A DNA stretch of 64,000 bases from Serratia marcescens. Its GTDB lineage: Bacteria > Pseudomonadota > Gammaproteobacteria > Enterobacterales > Enterobacteriaceae. Shown here in pieces: positions 1 through 9,729 of this stretch (positions are counted from its first letter, which is position 1; every line of letters begins with the position of its first letter). The position numbers were made by a program, and so were the translations under genes. The notes beneath the pieces were generated by a model that was given only the letters and a program-made list of their open reading frames with translations, was not told the DNA's origin and made no database searches. The stretch covers positions 1 through 64,000 of the forward strand of contig JADMXW010000014.1 of the NCBI GenBank assembly GCA_015548865.1, read 5' to 3'.

Positions 1-130
1 TCTCATCCATGAGACTCGCCCCTACGGGGCCGCTGTTAACAGCGTTCAAAAATGCTCCCGGCATTTTTGTCAGACGCGGAGCTGACTTTCGCGGCGTCCT
101 GCCGCTCACCCTGTGGTCTCACGTACCTCA
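1..130. repeat. Partial copy (copy A) of the TATACCC-ended interspersed repeat, cut by the window edge
   Basis: The stretch matches the internal part of the repeat copies at 4881-5080 and 32590-32861: a GC-rich hairpin, then GTTCAAA, then a 9-bp stem with a 5-nt loop (47-69, CAAAAATGC / GCATTTTTG), then TGTCA. The end beyond about 130 is not clear. It lies downstream of ybaK and contains no gene. Confidence 0.6.
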
Positions 131-163
131 GCGTTATTTTTAACGCGATACAACATCAAAAAA

Positions 164-643
164 CTAATCCCGCTTGGCGATATCACTAAATGACGCTTTC
201 AATAGGCGCGCCAGGTCTGTCGGTGCGAGCCCGATATCCAACCCGCGCTTGCCGCCAGAAACGTAGATCACCGGGAAATGTTGCGCCGGTTCGTCGATGG
301 CTGTTGGTAGCAATTTTTTCTGCCCTAATGGGCTGATGCCGCCGACCAGATAGCCGGTAACCCGCTGGGCGAGCATTGGATCGGCCATGTCCGCCTTTTT
401 GGCACCAAACGCACGAGCCACTTTCTTTAAATCCAACTGCCCAGAGACAGGGGTAATGGCTACGGCAAGGTGCTTGGCATCACCATTCAGCGACACCAGC
501 AGGGTTTTATATACCTGTTCTTTGTTTAATCCCAGCTTGCGTGCGGCTTCTTCGCCAAAATTGGTTTCATTTGGGTCATGGTCATAGCTATGAAGTTGGA
601 AATCGACCTTGTTTTTTTCCAGAAGTTTTACTGCGGGTGTCAT
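164..643 (-). CDS. ybaK: Cys-tRNA(Pro)/Cys-tRNA(Cys) deacylase YbaK
   Basis: This 159-residue protein matches YbaK, a cytosolic trans-editing enzyme that hydrolyses Cys mis-attached to tRNA(Pro) after prolyl-tRNA synthetase errors. The single YbaK/ProX-type domain fills the protein. Visible family features are the N-terminal TPAVKLLE start, the VYKTLLV segment with the conserved Lys, the [14 protein letters not shown] motif (about residues 96-109) and the [11 protein letters not shown] segment near the C-terminus. The ATG has an AAAGGA ribosome site about 9 nt upstream. It is followed on the same strand by ybaP (transcribed first), an arrangement also found in E. coli. Length is the usual one; no defects seen. 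Confidence 0.95.
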   Translation of the reverse strand: MTPAVKLLEKNKVDFQLHSYDHDPNETNFGEEAARKLGLNKEQVYKTLLVSLNGDAKHLAVAITPVSGQLDLKKVARAFGAKKADMADPMLAQRVTGYLVGGISPLGQKKLLPTAIDEPAQHFPVIYVSGGKRGLDIGLAPTDLARLLKASFSDIAKRD

Positions 644-687
644 GATGCAAGTTCCTTTGTAAATCCCGTCGTTCTCTCTCTTTGCCG

Positions 688-1485
688 TTAAGGCTGTAGC
701 AGGGAAGGCAAGCTGTTGTCGCCATACAAATGTAGCGCACCGACGGCCACAACATAATGCCCTGCGGATAGCGCCTGCAATTGATCACGCCAGCGGCTGT
801 TGCGTTGACGCATCAATATCTCTGACAACGCATGGCTAAACGTGGCTGGTATGGCGCCAGCGGATTTCTCCGGCGGTCCTTCAAGCCACCAGCCAATCAT
901 TACCTGAAGCAAGCGAGCATTAACGTGCCAATGATCCAGCGTATCTTCCAGTAATGCTACACCTCCAAGCGGTAATTGTCGCAACAGGCTGAGTTGCTCT
1001 TGCTGACCCTCGAGCTCAATCACCGAGATGTTCTCCACTTTAGCCGCCTGAAGCAGTTGATAATCGATGCCGTATTGCGGACGCAGCCCGAGAGATTGCG
1101 CTTGCATCGCCTGGAGCGTTAACGCGGCATGCCAGGCAGGAAGGTGATCAAAGCGGCTTACATTGAGCGCTAATGCGTCGCAGTGCTGCTGAAATTGCTG
1201 ATAGCGTTCTGGGTCTAGCCGTTCTGCTAGCGGGAGAGGTTCGAACTCTTCCTGTAATGGAGAACCCATATCAGAGATATCTGCTTCTACAACCAACGCA
1301 GTAGACTGCTTCAATTGTTGCAGCAATACCTCCGGCAACGGGGACATGGCTTCGCTCCCCATATGGATACTGCCCACTAAATGCAAGCGTCCTCCCTGAG
1401 CCAGAGAGATATCTATTGCAGGGTAAGCATAGGCTGCCGGGGAAACAAATCCCAACCAGGTAGCCAGTTGGCGTAGTAACGTCAT
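688..1485 (-). CDS. ybaP: TraB/GumN-family protein YbaP
   Basis: A 265-residue protein of the TraB/GumN family, which is related to the Tiki/EreA-like hydrolase fold; the substrate in enterobacteria is not established. Visible family features are the [12 protein letters not shown] segment (about residues 36-47), where the conserved G-[ST]-x-H is found, and a C-terminal [18 protein letters not shown] segment with the second conserved GxxH. The N-terminus ([14 protein letters not shown]) looks like a short hydrophobic stretch, so export is possible but unproven. GGAG lies just upstream of the ATG. It precedes ybaK by 44 nt and probably shares its transcript. Confidence 0.88.
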   Translation of the reverse strand: MTLLRQLATWLGFVSPAAYAYPAIDISLAQGGRLHLVGSIHMGSEAMSPLPEVLLQQLKQSTALVVEADISDMGSPLQEEFEPLPLAERLDPERYQQFQQHCDALALNVSRFDHLPAWHAALTLQAMQAQSLGLRPQYGIDYQLLQAAKVENISVIELEGQQEQLSLLRQLPLGGVALLEDTLDHWHVNARLLQVMIGWWLEGPPEKSAGAIPATFSHALSEILMRQRNSRWRDQLQALSAGHYVVAVGALHLYGDNSLPSLLQP

Positions 1486-1555
1486 GGTTTTTCTCCATCA
1501 ACCACAAACGCTCATGCTAACCGCTTACGCTGCGCAGGGATACTGCCATTGGGAT

Positions 1556-1589
1556 GAAAAATCCCCAGCCCCGATTATGGGGTGGGGAT
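1556..1589 (-). terminator. Rho-independent terminator after qmcA-ybbJ
   Basis: On the minus strand an ATCCCCA/TGGGGAT stem extended by CCCC/GGGG closes a short loop and is followed by five T residues. It starts 16 nt after the ybbJ stop, so it ends the qmcA-ybbJ transcript and insulates ybaP. Confidence 0.8.
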
Positions 1590-1604
1590 ATGAAGAAAGG
1601 GGGG

Positions 1605-2063
1605 TTAAACTTTGAGCGCTCGGACGTGCAGCGTGATGCCTTCAACAGCAATCACTTCCACTGCTGTACCGGCGGGTAAGGCATCATCGGCTTTCACACG
1701 CCAGGTGCTGTCGCCGATTTTTGCACGACCTACGCCATCCTCAATCGCTTCGGTGATAGTGGCTCGCACCCCAATTAACTGCCGGTTACGCTGGTTCAAT
1801 AGTGTTGCATCCGTTATTCGGCGTGAACGACTACGTAGCCAGTACCACCACAGCAGTGCTGTGATGATGGTTAAAACGGCAAACAGCGCGCCTTGCCACG
1901 CCCATGGCAGCGGCAATATCCAGGTTAACAAACCGATGATAACGGCAGATACGCCGCTCCACAGCAGATAGCCACTGGCACCGAGCATCTCGGCTGCCAG
2001 CAGCAGACCGCCAAGCGAGAGCCACACCCAGTGGGCATTCTCAGCCAGCAGTTCAACGTCCAT
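1605..2063 (-). CDS. ybbJ: NfeD-like membrane protein YbbJ, partner of QmcA
   Basis: A 152-residue inner-membrane protein of the NfeD family. Two or three hydrophobic segments occupy about residues 10-75 ([45 protein letters not shown]). An OB-fold-like domain follows (about 90-152: [20 protein letters not shown] ... [21 protein letters not shown]). NfeD proteins act with SPFH proteins in membrane organisation. The ATG at 2063 is chosen because GGAG lies 5 nt upstream and the length then equals E. coli YbbJ; in-frame GTG (2084) and ATG (2078) are alternatives. It overlaps the qmcA stop by 11 nt, indicating translational coupling. Confidence 0.9.
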   Translation of the reverse strand: MDVELLAENAHWVWLSLGGLLLAAEMLGASGYLLWSGVSAVIIGLLTWILPLPWAWQGALFAVLTIITALLWWYWLRSRSRRITDATLLNQRNRQLIGVRATITEAIEDGVGRAKIGDSTWRVKADDALPAGTAVEVIAVEGITLHVRALKV

Positions 2064-2976
2064 GCTGACTCCGGGCATTTCCACTGTCTTTGATCAATTC
2101 GGCGATACCCCCGATTGCCCCCATCAGATTGCTGGCATCCAGAGGCATCATGACAACTTTGCTATTATCAGCAGAGCCGATCTCTTTCAATGCGTCGGTA
2201 TATTTTTGTGCCACAAAGTAGTTGATGGCCTGAATATTACCTGAGGCAATGGCATCGGAGACCATTTGGGTTGCGCGGGCTTCGGCTTCTGCGGCTCTTT
2301 CACGCGCTTCAGCTTCAAGAAACGCGGATTGACGCTGTCCTTCAGCTTTTAGAATTTGCGACTGTTTTTCACCTTCTGCTTTAAGAATGGCGGCTTGGCG
2401 TACCCCTTCCGCTTCAAGAATATCAGCACGCTTGGTTCGTTCGGCTTTCATCTGGGCGTTCATTGAAGCAATCAGCTCGGCGGGTGGGCGCACATCGCGG
2501 ATCTCAATACGGGTAATTTTTACGCCCCATGGTCCAGTGGCTTCATCAACAATGTGCAGTAAGCGAGTGTTGATGCTGTCACGCTGCGACAGCATTTCAT
2601 CCAGCTCCATAGAGCCCAGCACGGTACGGATATTCGTCATGGTGAGGTTTTTGATCGCCAACTCGAGTGAACTGACCTCATAGGCCGCGCGTGCAGCTTC
2701 CACTACTTGAATAAAGCAGATGGCATCAATCGTCACGTTGGCGTTGTCTTTGGAAATCACTTCTTGGGAGGGAATCTCAAGTACTTGCTCCATCATATTG
2801 ATTTTTCTACCGATGCGGTCCATGAGTGGCACCACCAGATTCAACCCTGGCATCAGTGTCTTGGTGTAGCGACCAAAGCGTTCAACCGTCCACTGATAGC
2901 CTTGCGGTACGATCTTGATCCCTGACCACACAATAACCAGCGCGACAAATATCAACACGGGAATGACACTAAGCAT
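2053..2976 (-). CDS. qmcA: SPFH/Band-7 membrane protein QmcA
   Basis: A 307-residue stomatin/prohibitin-like protein. An N-terminal membrane anchor (about 1-22, [17 protein letters not shown]) is followed by the Band-7 domain ([24 protein letters not shown]) and an Ala/Glu-rich coiled coil (about 190-250, with repeats of ILKAEGEKQ type). In E. coli QmcA is a multicopy suppressor of the ftsH htpX growth defect and associates with the FtsH-HflKC complex. The ATG at 2976 is preceded by GGAGGTG; a TTG 15 nt further up would place that ribosome site inside the gene and is rejected. It is the first gene of qmcA-ybbJ. Confidence 0.93.
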   Translation of the reverse strand: MLSVIPVLIFVALVIVWSGIKIVPQGYQWTVERFGRYTKTLMPGLNLVVPLMDRIGRKINMMEQVLEIPSQEVISKDNANVTIDAICFIQVVEAARAAYEVSSLELAIKNLTMTNIRTVLGSMELDEMLSQRDSINTRLLHIVDEATGPWGVKITRIEIRDVRPPAELIASMNAQMKAERTKRADILEAEGVRQAAILKAEGEKQSQILKAEGQRQSAFLEAEARERAAEAEARATQMVSDAIASGNIQAINYFVAQKYTDALKEIGSADNSKVVMMPLDASNLMGAIGGIAELIKDSGNARSQHGR

Positions 2977-3157
2977 GGTTTTCACCTCCAAAGGTTATTT
3001 TAAAAATAATTCACTGAAATAAAAGCGTATTTTTCTTCATCCGAATGAAACCATTCTAGCGCCGCCGTTGAGTAAAGCCTATCTTTTCACGGGGCTAATC
3101 GCGCGTTGTTATTGGAATATTGTCTGAAAATAGCAAAAACGAGAGGTGAGGCAAGAG

Positions 3158-3177
3158 GGGGCGTGTAAATACGCCCC
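3158..3177 (-). terminator. Possible terminator hairpin of the chemoreceptor gene
   Basis: GGGGCGT-6 nt-ACGCCCC forms a 7-bp GC stem 16 nt past the chemoreceptor stop. There is no clear T run, so function is uncertain. Confidence 0.4.
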
Positions 3178-3192
3178 AGCAAGAGGATGGAT

Positions 3193-4857
3193 TTAAAATG
3201 TTGTCCAGTTATCGTTTGAAGTTGTCTTGGTAGAATTGTGGCCAGCAGCGGCAAGCAGCGGTGTTTTTACTGCCGCAGAGGAGAGGGAGGTTGTCCTCGA
3301 CGTGGTCGGCGTAATAACAAACACAGCGACCGCGTCTGCCAGACGCTGCGCTTGATTTTGCAACGATTGTGCTGCGGAAGAAACTTCTTCGACCAGCGAC
3401 GCATTTTGCTGTGTTGAAGCATCAAGCTGTCCGACACCAATATTGACTTGATCGATCCCTACGCTTTGTTCCCGGCTAGAGTGTGCAATTTCCGACATAA
3501 TGCTGCTCATATGCGAGGCGTTGGCACTTAGATTCTTCATTGATGCTTCTGCCCCCTCCACCAGTTCCATTCCTTCTTTTGTGGTGTGCACAGCATCGTC
3601 AATTAGTACCTTGATCTCTTTTGCCGCTGCGGCACTACGCTGTGCAAGGTTACGTACTTCACTGGCGACGACCGCAAAGCCGCGGCCTTGTTCACCTGCG
3701 CGGGCCGCTTCAACGGCGGCATTCAGCGCTAATATATTGGTTTGGAAAGCAATACCGTCAATCAGTGCGATGATTTCCACCATATGGTTGGCTGAATCAC
3801 GGATTTCATGCATTTTACTGGCTGCATCAGACATTTTGCTGCCGCTGTTTTTCATTTCCACTGCAGCATCATTGACGAGCGTGTTGGCCTGCTGAGTATT
3901 CTCTGCGGTGTTTTTGACGGTGGCAGCCAGTTGATTCATTGATGCTGCCGTCTGTTCCAGGGAGCTGGCCTGCTCTTCGGTGCGGCCTGACAGATCGAGA
4001 TTACCGGCTGCAATCTGCGCGGTGGCTGAGGCAATGCTGTGTGCGCCATCGCGCAGTTGCCCGACAAGCTTCTGAAGATTGGCGGTCATCTTGTTCAAAG
4101 CATTCAATAAGATGCCTGTTTCATCTTTACGCTGGTTGGCAATCGATCGCGTCAAATCGCCCTGAGCAACAGACTCAGCCAATGACACCGCTTGTTGTAG
4201 TGGTAATACCACACTGCGTGCCGTCACGAATGACAGCGTCAGGCTGATAATGATACCTGCGAGGACAATACACAGCAGTACAATGCGAATGCTGTTGTAA
4301 CTTTGATTAACCGTTTGGTCCGCCTGCCACATCCGGTATTCGGCTTTGCTGATGAACTGTGAGATGTCTTTTTTGAGTGCAGCACCCAAAGGCCATGTCA
4401 CCTCAAGCGCTTGATGACGTATATCCTGACGATTTTTCGCCAGGTTTAGCAACACATCACTGGCCTCAGCGAACTTGCCGTAGTCCTGTTTGATGATATT
4501 TAGTGCCGCTGTAAGTTCAGCATCGTCCTGTACGTCGTTACTGAGCGTTGCAATATGTTTAACGATGACGCTGCGGTCTTTTTTGATTTGTTCAACTGCA
4601 TTGCTGATGTTATTTTCATCATTTTCTGCAGTGAGGGCAAAAAAAGCAGATTGGTTAATAAAGACGTTATTTAAACTGCTCATGACATTGTTGGAGAGCA
4701 TCACGGTAGGGTAATTTTTCTTTACTACGGAGTCGATGTGCTCATGGAAGCTTTTAAGCCCACCAAAGGCCAATACGCCAAAAATAATCAGGATAAGCAG
4801 GCTGATGATAGCGCCGATCGCCAGACGTGTGGCGATTTTCAGATCTGAAAATTTCAT
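3193..4857 (-). CDS. Methyl-accepting chemotaxis protein with CheR-tether pentapeptide
   Basis: A 554-residue chemoreceptor. It has an N-terminal membrane segment (about 10-35, AIGAIISLLILIIFGVLAFGG), a periplasmic four-helix-bundle type sensor (about 36-190) and a second membrane segment (about 190-212). HAMP and the long cytoplasmic signalling domain follow, with the hairpin tip EVRNLAQRSAAAAKEIK. The C-terminus ends in NWTTF, matching the xWxxF pentapeptide that tethers CheR/CheB in high-abundance receptors such as Tsr and Tar. The ligand cannot be read from sequence. The start at 4857 has GGGAAG upstream; an in-frame extension to 4917 runs into a repeat element and is rejected. No other chemotaxis gene is adjacent. 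Confidence 0.93.
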   Translation of the reverse strand: MKFSDLKIATRLAIGAIISLLILIIFGVLAFGGLKSFHEHIDSVVKKNYPTVMLSNNVMSSLNNVFINQSAFFALTAENDENNISNAVEQIKKDRSVIVKHIATLSNDVQDDAELTAALNIIKQDYGKFAEASDVLLNLAKNRQDIRHQALEVTWPLGAALKKDISQFISKAEYRMWQADQTVNQSYNSIRIVLLCIVLAGIIISLTLSFVTARSVVLPLQQAVSLAESVAQGDLTRSIANQRKDETGILLNALNKMTANLQKLVGQLRDGAHSIASATAQIAAGNLDLSGRTEEQASSLEQTAASMNQLAATVKNTAENTQQANTLVNDAAVEMKNSGSKMSDAASKMHEIRDSANHMVEIIALIDGIAFQTNILALNAAVEAARAGEQGRGFAVVASEVRNLAQRSAAAAKEIKVLIDDAVHTTKEGMELVEGAEASMKNLSANASHMSSIMSEIAHSSREQSVGIDQVNIGVGQLDASTQQNASLVEEVSSAAQSLQNQAQRLADAVAVFVITPTTSRTTSLSSAAVKTPLLAAAGHNSTKTTSNDNWTTF

Positions 4858-4880
4858 TATCTTCCCTATTATAAGAATTA

Positions 4881-5080
<200 letters not shown>

Positions 5081-5348
5081 ACAATGTGATCCTTCTTTCC
5101 GCTGCTAGCAGCGTAGGCAGAAACAACTGCCATAACAGCATGATGGAGGTTAGCCCAGTATATAAGTAAAATCATGAGAGGATTTAGATCGTTTTTATCC
5201 TAAAAAAACGTTTAAACAATAAGAGTGAGATAAACCTTTTCTATTTATTATATTCACTTCAATAAATACAACTATGAAATAATATACAATTTGAAATATT
5301 CAATGGTTTTGTTCTATTTCTGTTTTTTGCACGGGTAATTTTGAACGT

Positions 5349-5609
5349 TCACAACTCTAGCTCAATGTCGTTTACTGGCATGCAGCAGCACGGCAATATT
5401 TCATCTTGCTGTACACAGGCAAGCGGCGTTTGGCGATAGGCGACACGGCCTTTCACCAAACGTAAACGGCAGGCACCGCAATAGCCTGAACGACACTGAT
5501 ATTCCACAGGTATGCGGTGTTGTTCCAGCACATCGAGTAGCGAGGTCGCGCTGTCATTGCTGTCAAGCTGCGCGCCTGAGACGCGCAGTGTTATGGTTGA
5601 GGTGCTCAT
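5349..5609 (-). CDS. yfaE: 2Fe-2S ferredoxin-like protein YfaE (diferric-tyrosyl radical cofactor maintenance)
   Basis: An 86-residue plant-type [2Fe-2S] ferredoxin. The cluster ligands are visible in CRSGYCGAC (CX4CX2C) with the fourth Cys about 29 residues later (PLACVQQDE). In E. coli YfaE reduces the diiron centre of NrdB and maintains its tyrosyl radical. The ATG at 5609 lies 4 nt after the nrdB stop, giving almost the E. coli length (84); an upstream in-frame start at 5630 inside nrdB is less likely. It is the last gene of nrdA-nrdB-yfaE. Confidence 0.93.
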   Translation of the reverse strand: MSTSTITLRVSGAQLDSNDSATSLLDVLEQHRIPVEYQCRSGYCGACRLRLVKGRVAYRQTPLACVQQDEILPCCCMPVNDIELEL

Positions 5610-5613
5610 CGGC

Positions 5614-6744
5614 TTAGAGCTGGAAGTCACTCAGGTCGTCGGCGTTGATTTCAGAATCAATCTGGCCAACCAAATAGGAACTCACTTCCACTTCTTGCGG
5701 AGCAACCTGCACATTGTCAGAGACCAGCCAGGCGTTAATCCACGGGATAGGATTGGTGCGCGTTTGGAACGGTAGTGGCAATCCCACCGCCTGCATGCGG
5801 ATATTGGTGATGTATTCAACGTACTGGCACAAAATATCTTTGTTCAAACCAATCATTGAACCGTCGCGGAATAGATATTCCGCCCATTCTTTTTCCTGCT
5901 GTGCCGCCAGCACAAACAGGTCGTAACATTCCTGTTGGCACTCTTCGGCGATTTGCGCCATTTCAGGATCGTCCTGGCCGGAACGCATCAGGTTTAACAT
6001 GTGTTGTGTGCCCGTCAGGTGCAGGGCTTCATCGCGGGCAATCAGTTTAATGATTTTGGCATTACCTTCCATCAGTTCGCGCTCAGCAAAGGCAAACGAA
6101 CAGGCGAAACTGACATAAAAGCGAATGGCTTCCAGCGCGTTGACGCTCATCAGGCACAGATAAAGCTGTTTCTTTAAGGCATGAAGATTGACTGTGACCG
6201 TTTTACCGTTCACTTGATGAGTGCCTTCGCCCAGCAGATGGTAATAGCTGGTTAATTCGATCAGGTCGTCATAAAAAGAGGAGATGTCTTTTGCGCGTTT
6301 CAGAATCTCTTCATTGGTGACGATATCATCGAATACCAGTGCCGGATCGTTGACGATATTGCGAATGATATGGGTATAGGAGCGGGAATGAATAGTTTCT
6401 GAAAATGCCCAGGTTTCTATCCAGGTTTCCAATTCAGGGATGGAGATCAGCGGTAATAATGCAACGTTCGGGCTGCGCCCTTGAATGGAATCCAGCAGCG
6501 TTTGGTATTTCAGATTACTGATAAAAATGTGCTTTTCATGTTCCGGTAATGCCTGGTAGTCGATACGATCGCGTGAAACATCCACCTCTTCTGGACGCCA
6601 GAAAAAGGAAAGCTGTTTTTCGATCAGTTTCTCAAATATTTCGTATTTTTGCTGATCGTAACGCGCTACGTTAACGGACTGGCCAAAAAACATCGGTTCC
6701 AGAAGCTGATCGTTTTTATTCTGTGAGAAGGTAGTATAAGCCAT
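5614..6744 (-). CDS. nrdB: Class Ia ribonucleotide reductase beta subunit
   Basis: A 376-residue NrdB. It houses the diferric-tyrosyl radical cofactor that starts ribonucleotide reduction in the NrdA partner. Family features include [19 protein letters not shown], the iron-ligand region [15 protein letters not shown] (about residues 112-126), and [14 protein letters not shown] with further ligands. The C-terminal tail, ending DDLSDFQL, is the segment that docks into NrdA. GGAG lies 10 nt upstream of the ATG. It sits 100 nt after nrdA and 4 nt before yfaE, so the three form one operon. Confidence 0.98.
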   Translation of the reverse strand: MAYTTFSQNKNDQLLEPMFFGQSVNVARYDQQKYEIFEKLIEKQLSFFWRPEEVDVSRDRIDYQALPEHEKHIFISNLKYQTLLDSIQGRSPNVALLPLISIPELETWIETWAFSETIHSRSYTHIIRNIVNDPALVFDDIVTNEEILKRAKDISSFYDDLIELTSYYHLLGEGTHQVNGKTVTVNLHALKKQLYLCLMSVNALEAIRFYVSFACSFAFAERELMEGNAKIIKLIARDEALHLTGTQHMLNLMRSGQDDPEMAQIAEECQQECYDLFVLAAQQEKEWAEYLFRDGSMIGLNKDILCQYVEYITNIRMQAVGLPLPFQTRTNPIPWINAWLVSDNVQVAPQEVEVSSYLVGQIDSEINADDLSDFQL

Positions 6745-6768
6745 AGGGCTGTATCTCCAAAAAGGGAC

Positions 6769-6838
6769 AGGAGGCGCTTAATCGCCTCCTGAAAAAACTG
6801 ACGTAAAAATACCCTACGCGGGAAGCGGTGCGCTTCCC
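6769..6838 (-). other. Two intercistronic hairpins between nrdA and nrdB
   Basis: Two perfect 8-bp inverted repeats lie in the 100-nt nrdA-nrdB spacer: AGGAGGCG/CGCCTCCT with a 6-nt loop (6769-6790) and GGGAAGCG/CGCTTCCC with a 3-nt loop (6820-6838). Neither is followed by a T run in the direction of transcription, so they look like RNA-stabilising or processing structures rather than terminators. That role is inference. Confidence 0.55.
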
Positions 6839-6844
6839 TGCGGT

Positions 6845-9130
6845 TTAAATTTTACAGGCGCCGCCTTCGCAACCGTCATCCTGCGCCTCGGCCAGGATAT
6901 CTTCTTGGGCATCTTCCGCACCGTCACGGGTGTTTTGATAATACAGCGTTTTCAGCCCGAACTTATAGGCGGTGAGCAAGTCGGTCAGCAACTGTTTCAT
7001 CGGCACTTTGCCTGACGGGAAGCGTGCCGGATCGTAGTTGGTGTTGGCAGAAATAGCCTGATCGACAAATTTCTGCATCAACCCTACCAGTTGCAGATAG
7101 CCATCGTTGTTAGGCATTTCCCACAGTAATTCGTAGGCATCCTTCAGGGTTTCATAATCCGGCACTACCTGACGCAGAATGCCGTCTTTTGACGCCTTGA
7201 TACTGATATGCCCGCGCGGTGGTTCAATACCGTTGGTAGCGTTGGAAATTTGTGAGGAGGTTTCCGACGGCATCAACGCGGAGAGCGTGGAGTTACGCAG
7301 GCCGTGCGTTTTGATACTGTCACGCAACCCTTCCCAATCGTAATGCAACGGTTCGTTGCAAATGCTGTCCAGATCGCGCTTGTAGGTATCAATCGGCAGC
7401 ACGCCGCGTGCATAGGTAGTTTGGTCAAACCACGGGCAGGCTCCCTGCTCACGCGCCAGTTCGTTTGAGGCTTTCAGCAGGTAGTATTGAATGGCTTCAA
7501 AGGTACGATGCGTGAGATTGTTGGCGCTGCCGTCTGAGTAGCGCACGCCGTTCTTCGCCAGATAATAGGCAAAGTTGATAACACCGATACCGAGTGTGCG
7601 GCGACCCATGGCACCGCGTTTGGCGGCCAGAATCGGGTAATCCTGATAGTCCAGCAGAGCGTCTAGTGCACGCACTGCCAGGCGTGCCAAATCTTCCAAA
7701 TCGTCCAGGCTATTCAATGCACCAAGGTTGAAAGCGGAAAGGGTACAGAGCGCGATCTCGCCTTTTTCGTCGTTGACGTCTTCCAACGGATGCGTCGGCA
7801 GTGCAATTTCCAAGCACAGGTTGGATTGACGTACTGGTGCGATGGTCGGCTCAAACGGGCTATGAGTGTTGCAGTGATCGACGTGTTGAATGTAGATGCG
7901 CCCAGTGGAGGCACGCTCTTGCATCATCAGAGAGAACAGATCGACCGCTTTCATGGATTTCTTGCGGATACTGTCATCTTTTTCGTATTGCTGATACAAG
8001 CGTTCGAATTCGTCCTGATCGGCGAAAAACGCATCATACAGGCCGGGCACGTCAGACGGGCTGAACAGGGTGATTTCTTGCCCTTTAACCAGACGCTGAT
8101 ACATCAGCTTGTTCAACTGTACGCCATAATCAAGATGACGCACGCGGTTACCTTCCACGCCACGGTTGTTCTTCAGGACCAACAGGCTTTCCACTTCCAG
8201 ATGCCACAGCGGGTAAAACAACGTTGCCGCTCCGCCGCGCACGCCGCCCTGCGAACAGGATTTCACCGCGGTCTGGAAATGTTTATAGAACGGAATACAG
8301 CCGGTATGGAACGCTTCACCGCCGCGAATCGGGCTACCCAGTGCACGAATGCGGCCCGCGTTAATGCCGATACCGGCACGCTGCGATACGTATTTCACAA
8401 TAGCACTGGAGGTTGCGTTGATGGAATCCAGACTGTCGCCGCACTCGATCAAAACGCAGGAGCTGAACTGACGCGTTGGGGTACGCACGCCGGACATGAT
8501 CGGCGTTGGCAGCGAAATCTTGAAGGTGGAGATAGCGTCATAGAAGCGTTTGACGTAATCCAGACGTGTTTCACGCGGGTAACCAGAAAACAGACAGGCA
8601 GCAACCAAAACATACAGAAATTGGGCGCTTTCGTAGATGTCACCGGTGACACGGTTTTGCACCAGATATTTGCCTTCCAACTGCTTGACTGCAGCGTACG
8701 AGAAGGTCATGTCGCGCCAGTGATCGATGAAAGCGTCCATCTGAGCGAACTCTTCTGGCGTGTAGTCCTGCAATAAGTGGGTGTCGTATTTGCCAAGCTC
8801 CACCATTTTGGTGACGTGATCAAACAACGATGGCGGTTCAAACTGGCCATAAGCTTTCTTGCGCAAGTGGAAAATGGCTAGACGCGCAGCCAGATATTGG
8901 TAGTCCGGGCTGTCGCGGGAAATCAGATCGGCGGCGGCCTTAATTATGGTTTCATGAATATCAGCAGTCTTGATGCCGTCATAAAACTGAATGTGGGAGC
9001 GCAGTTCTACTTGAGAAACTGACACATTGTGCAGGCCTTCCGCTGCCCAGGTAATCACCCGGTGAATCTTGTCCAGATTGATGCGTTCTTTGCTGCCATC
9101 GCGTTTGGTTACTAGCAGGCTCTGGTTCAT
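6845..9130 (-). CDS. nrdA: Class Ia ribonucleotide reductase alpha subunit
   Basis: A 761-residue NrdA, the same length as in E. coli. It reduces ribonucleoside diphosphates to deoxyribonucleotides. The N-terminal ATP-cone (VTKRDGSKERINLDKIHRVI) provides allosteric activity control. Then come the active-site Cys region SSCVLIECGDS, the catalytic NLCLEI motif, and the C-terminal redox pair in CEGGACKI, re-reduced by thioredoxin or glutaredoxin. The upstream region carries an NrdR box and a DnaA box, fitting cell-cycle and dNTP control. No defects seen. Confidence 0.98.
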   Translation of the reverse strand: MNQSLLVTKRDGSKERINLDKIHRVITWAAEGLHNVSVSQVELRSHIQFYDGIKTADIHETIIKAAADLISRDSPDYQYLAARLAIFHLRKKAYGQFEPPSLFDHVTKMVELGKYDTHLLQDYTPEEFAQMDAFIDHWRDMTFSYAAVKQLEGKYLVQNRVTGDIYESAQFLYVLVAACLFSGYPRETRLDYVKRFYDAISTFKISLPTPIMSGVRTPTRQFSSCVLIECGDSLDSINATSSAIVKYVSQRAGIGINAGRIRALGSPIRGGEAFHTGCIPFYKHFQTAVKSCSQGGVRGGAATLFYPLWHLEVESLLVLKNNRGVEGNRVRHLDYGVQLNKLMYQRLVKGQEITLFSPSDVPGLYDAFFADQDEFERLYQQYEKDDSIRKKSMKAVDLFSLMMQERASTGRIYIQHVDHCNTHSPFEPTIAPVRQSNLCLEIALPTHPLEDVNDEKGEIALCTLSAFNLGALNSLDDLEDLARLAVRALDALLDYQDYPILAAKRGAMGRRTLGIGVINFAYYLAKNGVRYSDGSANNLTHRTFEAIQYYLLKASNELAREQGACPWFDQTTYARGVLPIDTYKRDLDSICNEPLHYDWEGLRDSIKTHGLRNSTLSALMPSETSSQISNATNGIEPPRGHISIKASKDGILRQVVPDYETLKDAYELLWEMPNNDGYLQLVGLMQKFVDQAISANTNYDPARFPSGKVPMKQLLTDLLTAYKFGLKTLYYQNTRDGAEDAQEDILAEAQDDGCEGGACKI

Positions 9131-9222
9131 GTGGTGTGGTACCTATCCGTTTTTCCCGTTGCAATAGCGTTTTCCCGATCGAAAACGCACACGACAGACT
9201 AGTGCTGCTGTGTGTGAAGTAA

Positions 9223-9238
9223 ACACTATATATAGGGG
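9223..9238 (-). promoter_or_regulatory. NrdR-box-like operator upstream of nrdA
   Basis: ACACTATATATAGGGG fits the NrdR box ACACWATATATWGTGT at 14 of 16 positions. It lies about 95 nt upstream of the nrdA start. A much weaker second box may lie 30 bp further upstream (around 9253-9268), which is near the three-helical-turn spacing typical of NrdR pairs. NrdR represses ribonucleotide reductase operons when dATP/ATP is bound. Confidence 0.65.
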
Positions 9239-9308
9239 GTTTGGTTTAGAATGATAACAAGATAGTGAGAATTTTCGGCTATTGCAAGTGAACAAAACAC
9301 ACTGAGAT

Positions 9309-9317
9309 TGTGGATAA
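9309..9317 (-). promoter_or_regulatory. DnaA box in the nrdA control region
   Basis: The plus strand reads TGTGGATAA, the exact complement of the consensus DnaA box TTATCCACA. In E. coli DnaA boxes upstream of nrdAB couple its transcription to replication initiation, and the position here (about 180 nt upstream of nrdA) is similar. Confidence 0.7.
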
Positions 9318-9581
9318 CATGGGGAGGAATTGTTACACAGTGGCTAAACGCCTGTAGCGTTGCGGCCTTAAGTTTTGTCAATGGATGGGGATAAAAAAAT
9401 AAAAAATTGATCGATTGCCGCTTTTTTCCGCGTACAGAAAATTCTTAATTTGATCAGCGTATAAGGTCATGACGGTAGAGGGAATGGCAGATTGGCGACG
9501 ATATCACCACTCTGCGTTTGAAACGCTGATTGAGATTGCTGGTAGCCTCACTTTACCCACTGTTATCCTCTGCTTCCCTCT

Positions 9582-9665
9582 TGTCATCCTCAGCGAAAGC
9601 TGGGGATTTCTGCGAAAATAAACGCGTTTCCTCTGCGCGAGATTCCCGTCTTCGCGGAAATGACA
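9582..9665. repeat. Small palindromic element between nrdA and ubiG
   Basis: The ends are imperfect inverted repeats: TGTCATCCTCAGCGAAAG on the left and, complemented, TGTCATTTCCGCGAAGAC on the right. A second pair, GATTCCC and GGGAAT, extends just beyond. The rest of 9320-9729 holds no recognisable gene. It looks like a degenerate member of the GTCATTCCCGCGAA-type repeats seen in many Proteobacteria. Confidence 0.5.
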
Positions 9666-9729
9666 GCGCTGGACGGGAATGACGGTGAGAGTCGCTGTTT
9701 GTCAGCAACGTCAACCAGCCAACGTGGAC

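Noticed and set aside
2976-2991. TTG start of qmcA upstream of the ATG
   Set aside because: It would place the GGAGGTG ribosome site inside the gene.
7790-8776. 328-codon open frame antisense to nrdA
   Set aside because: It is a shadow of the highly conserved nrdA coding strand, without a ribosome site or recognisable domain.
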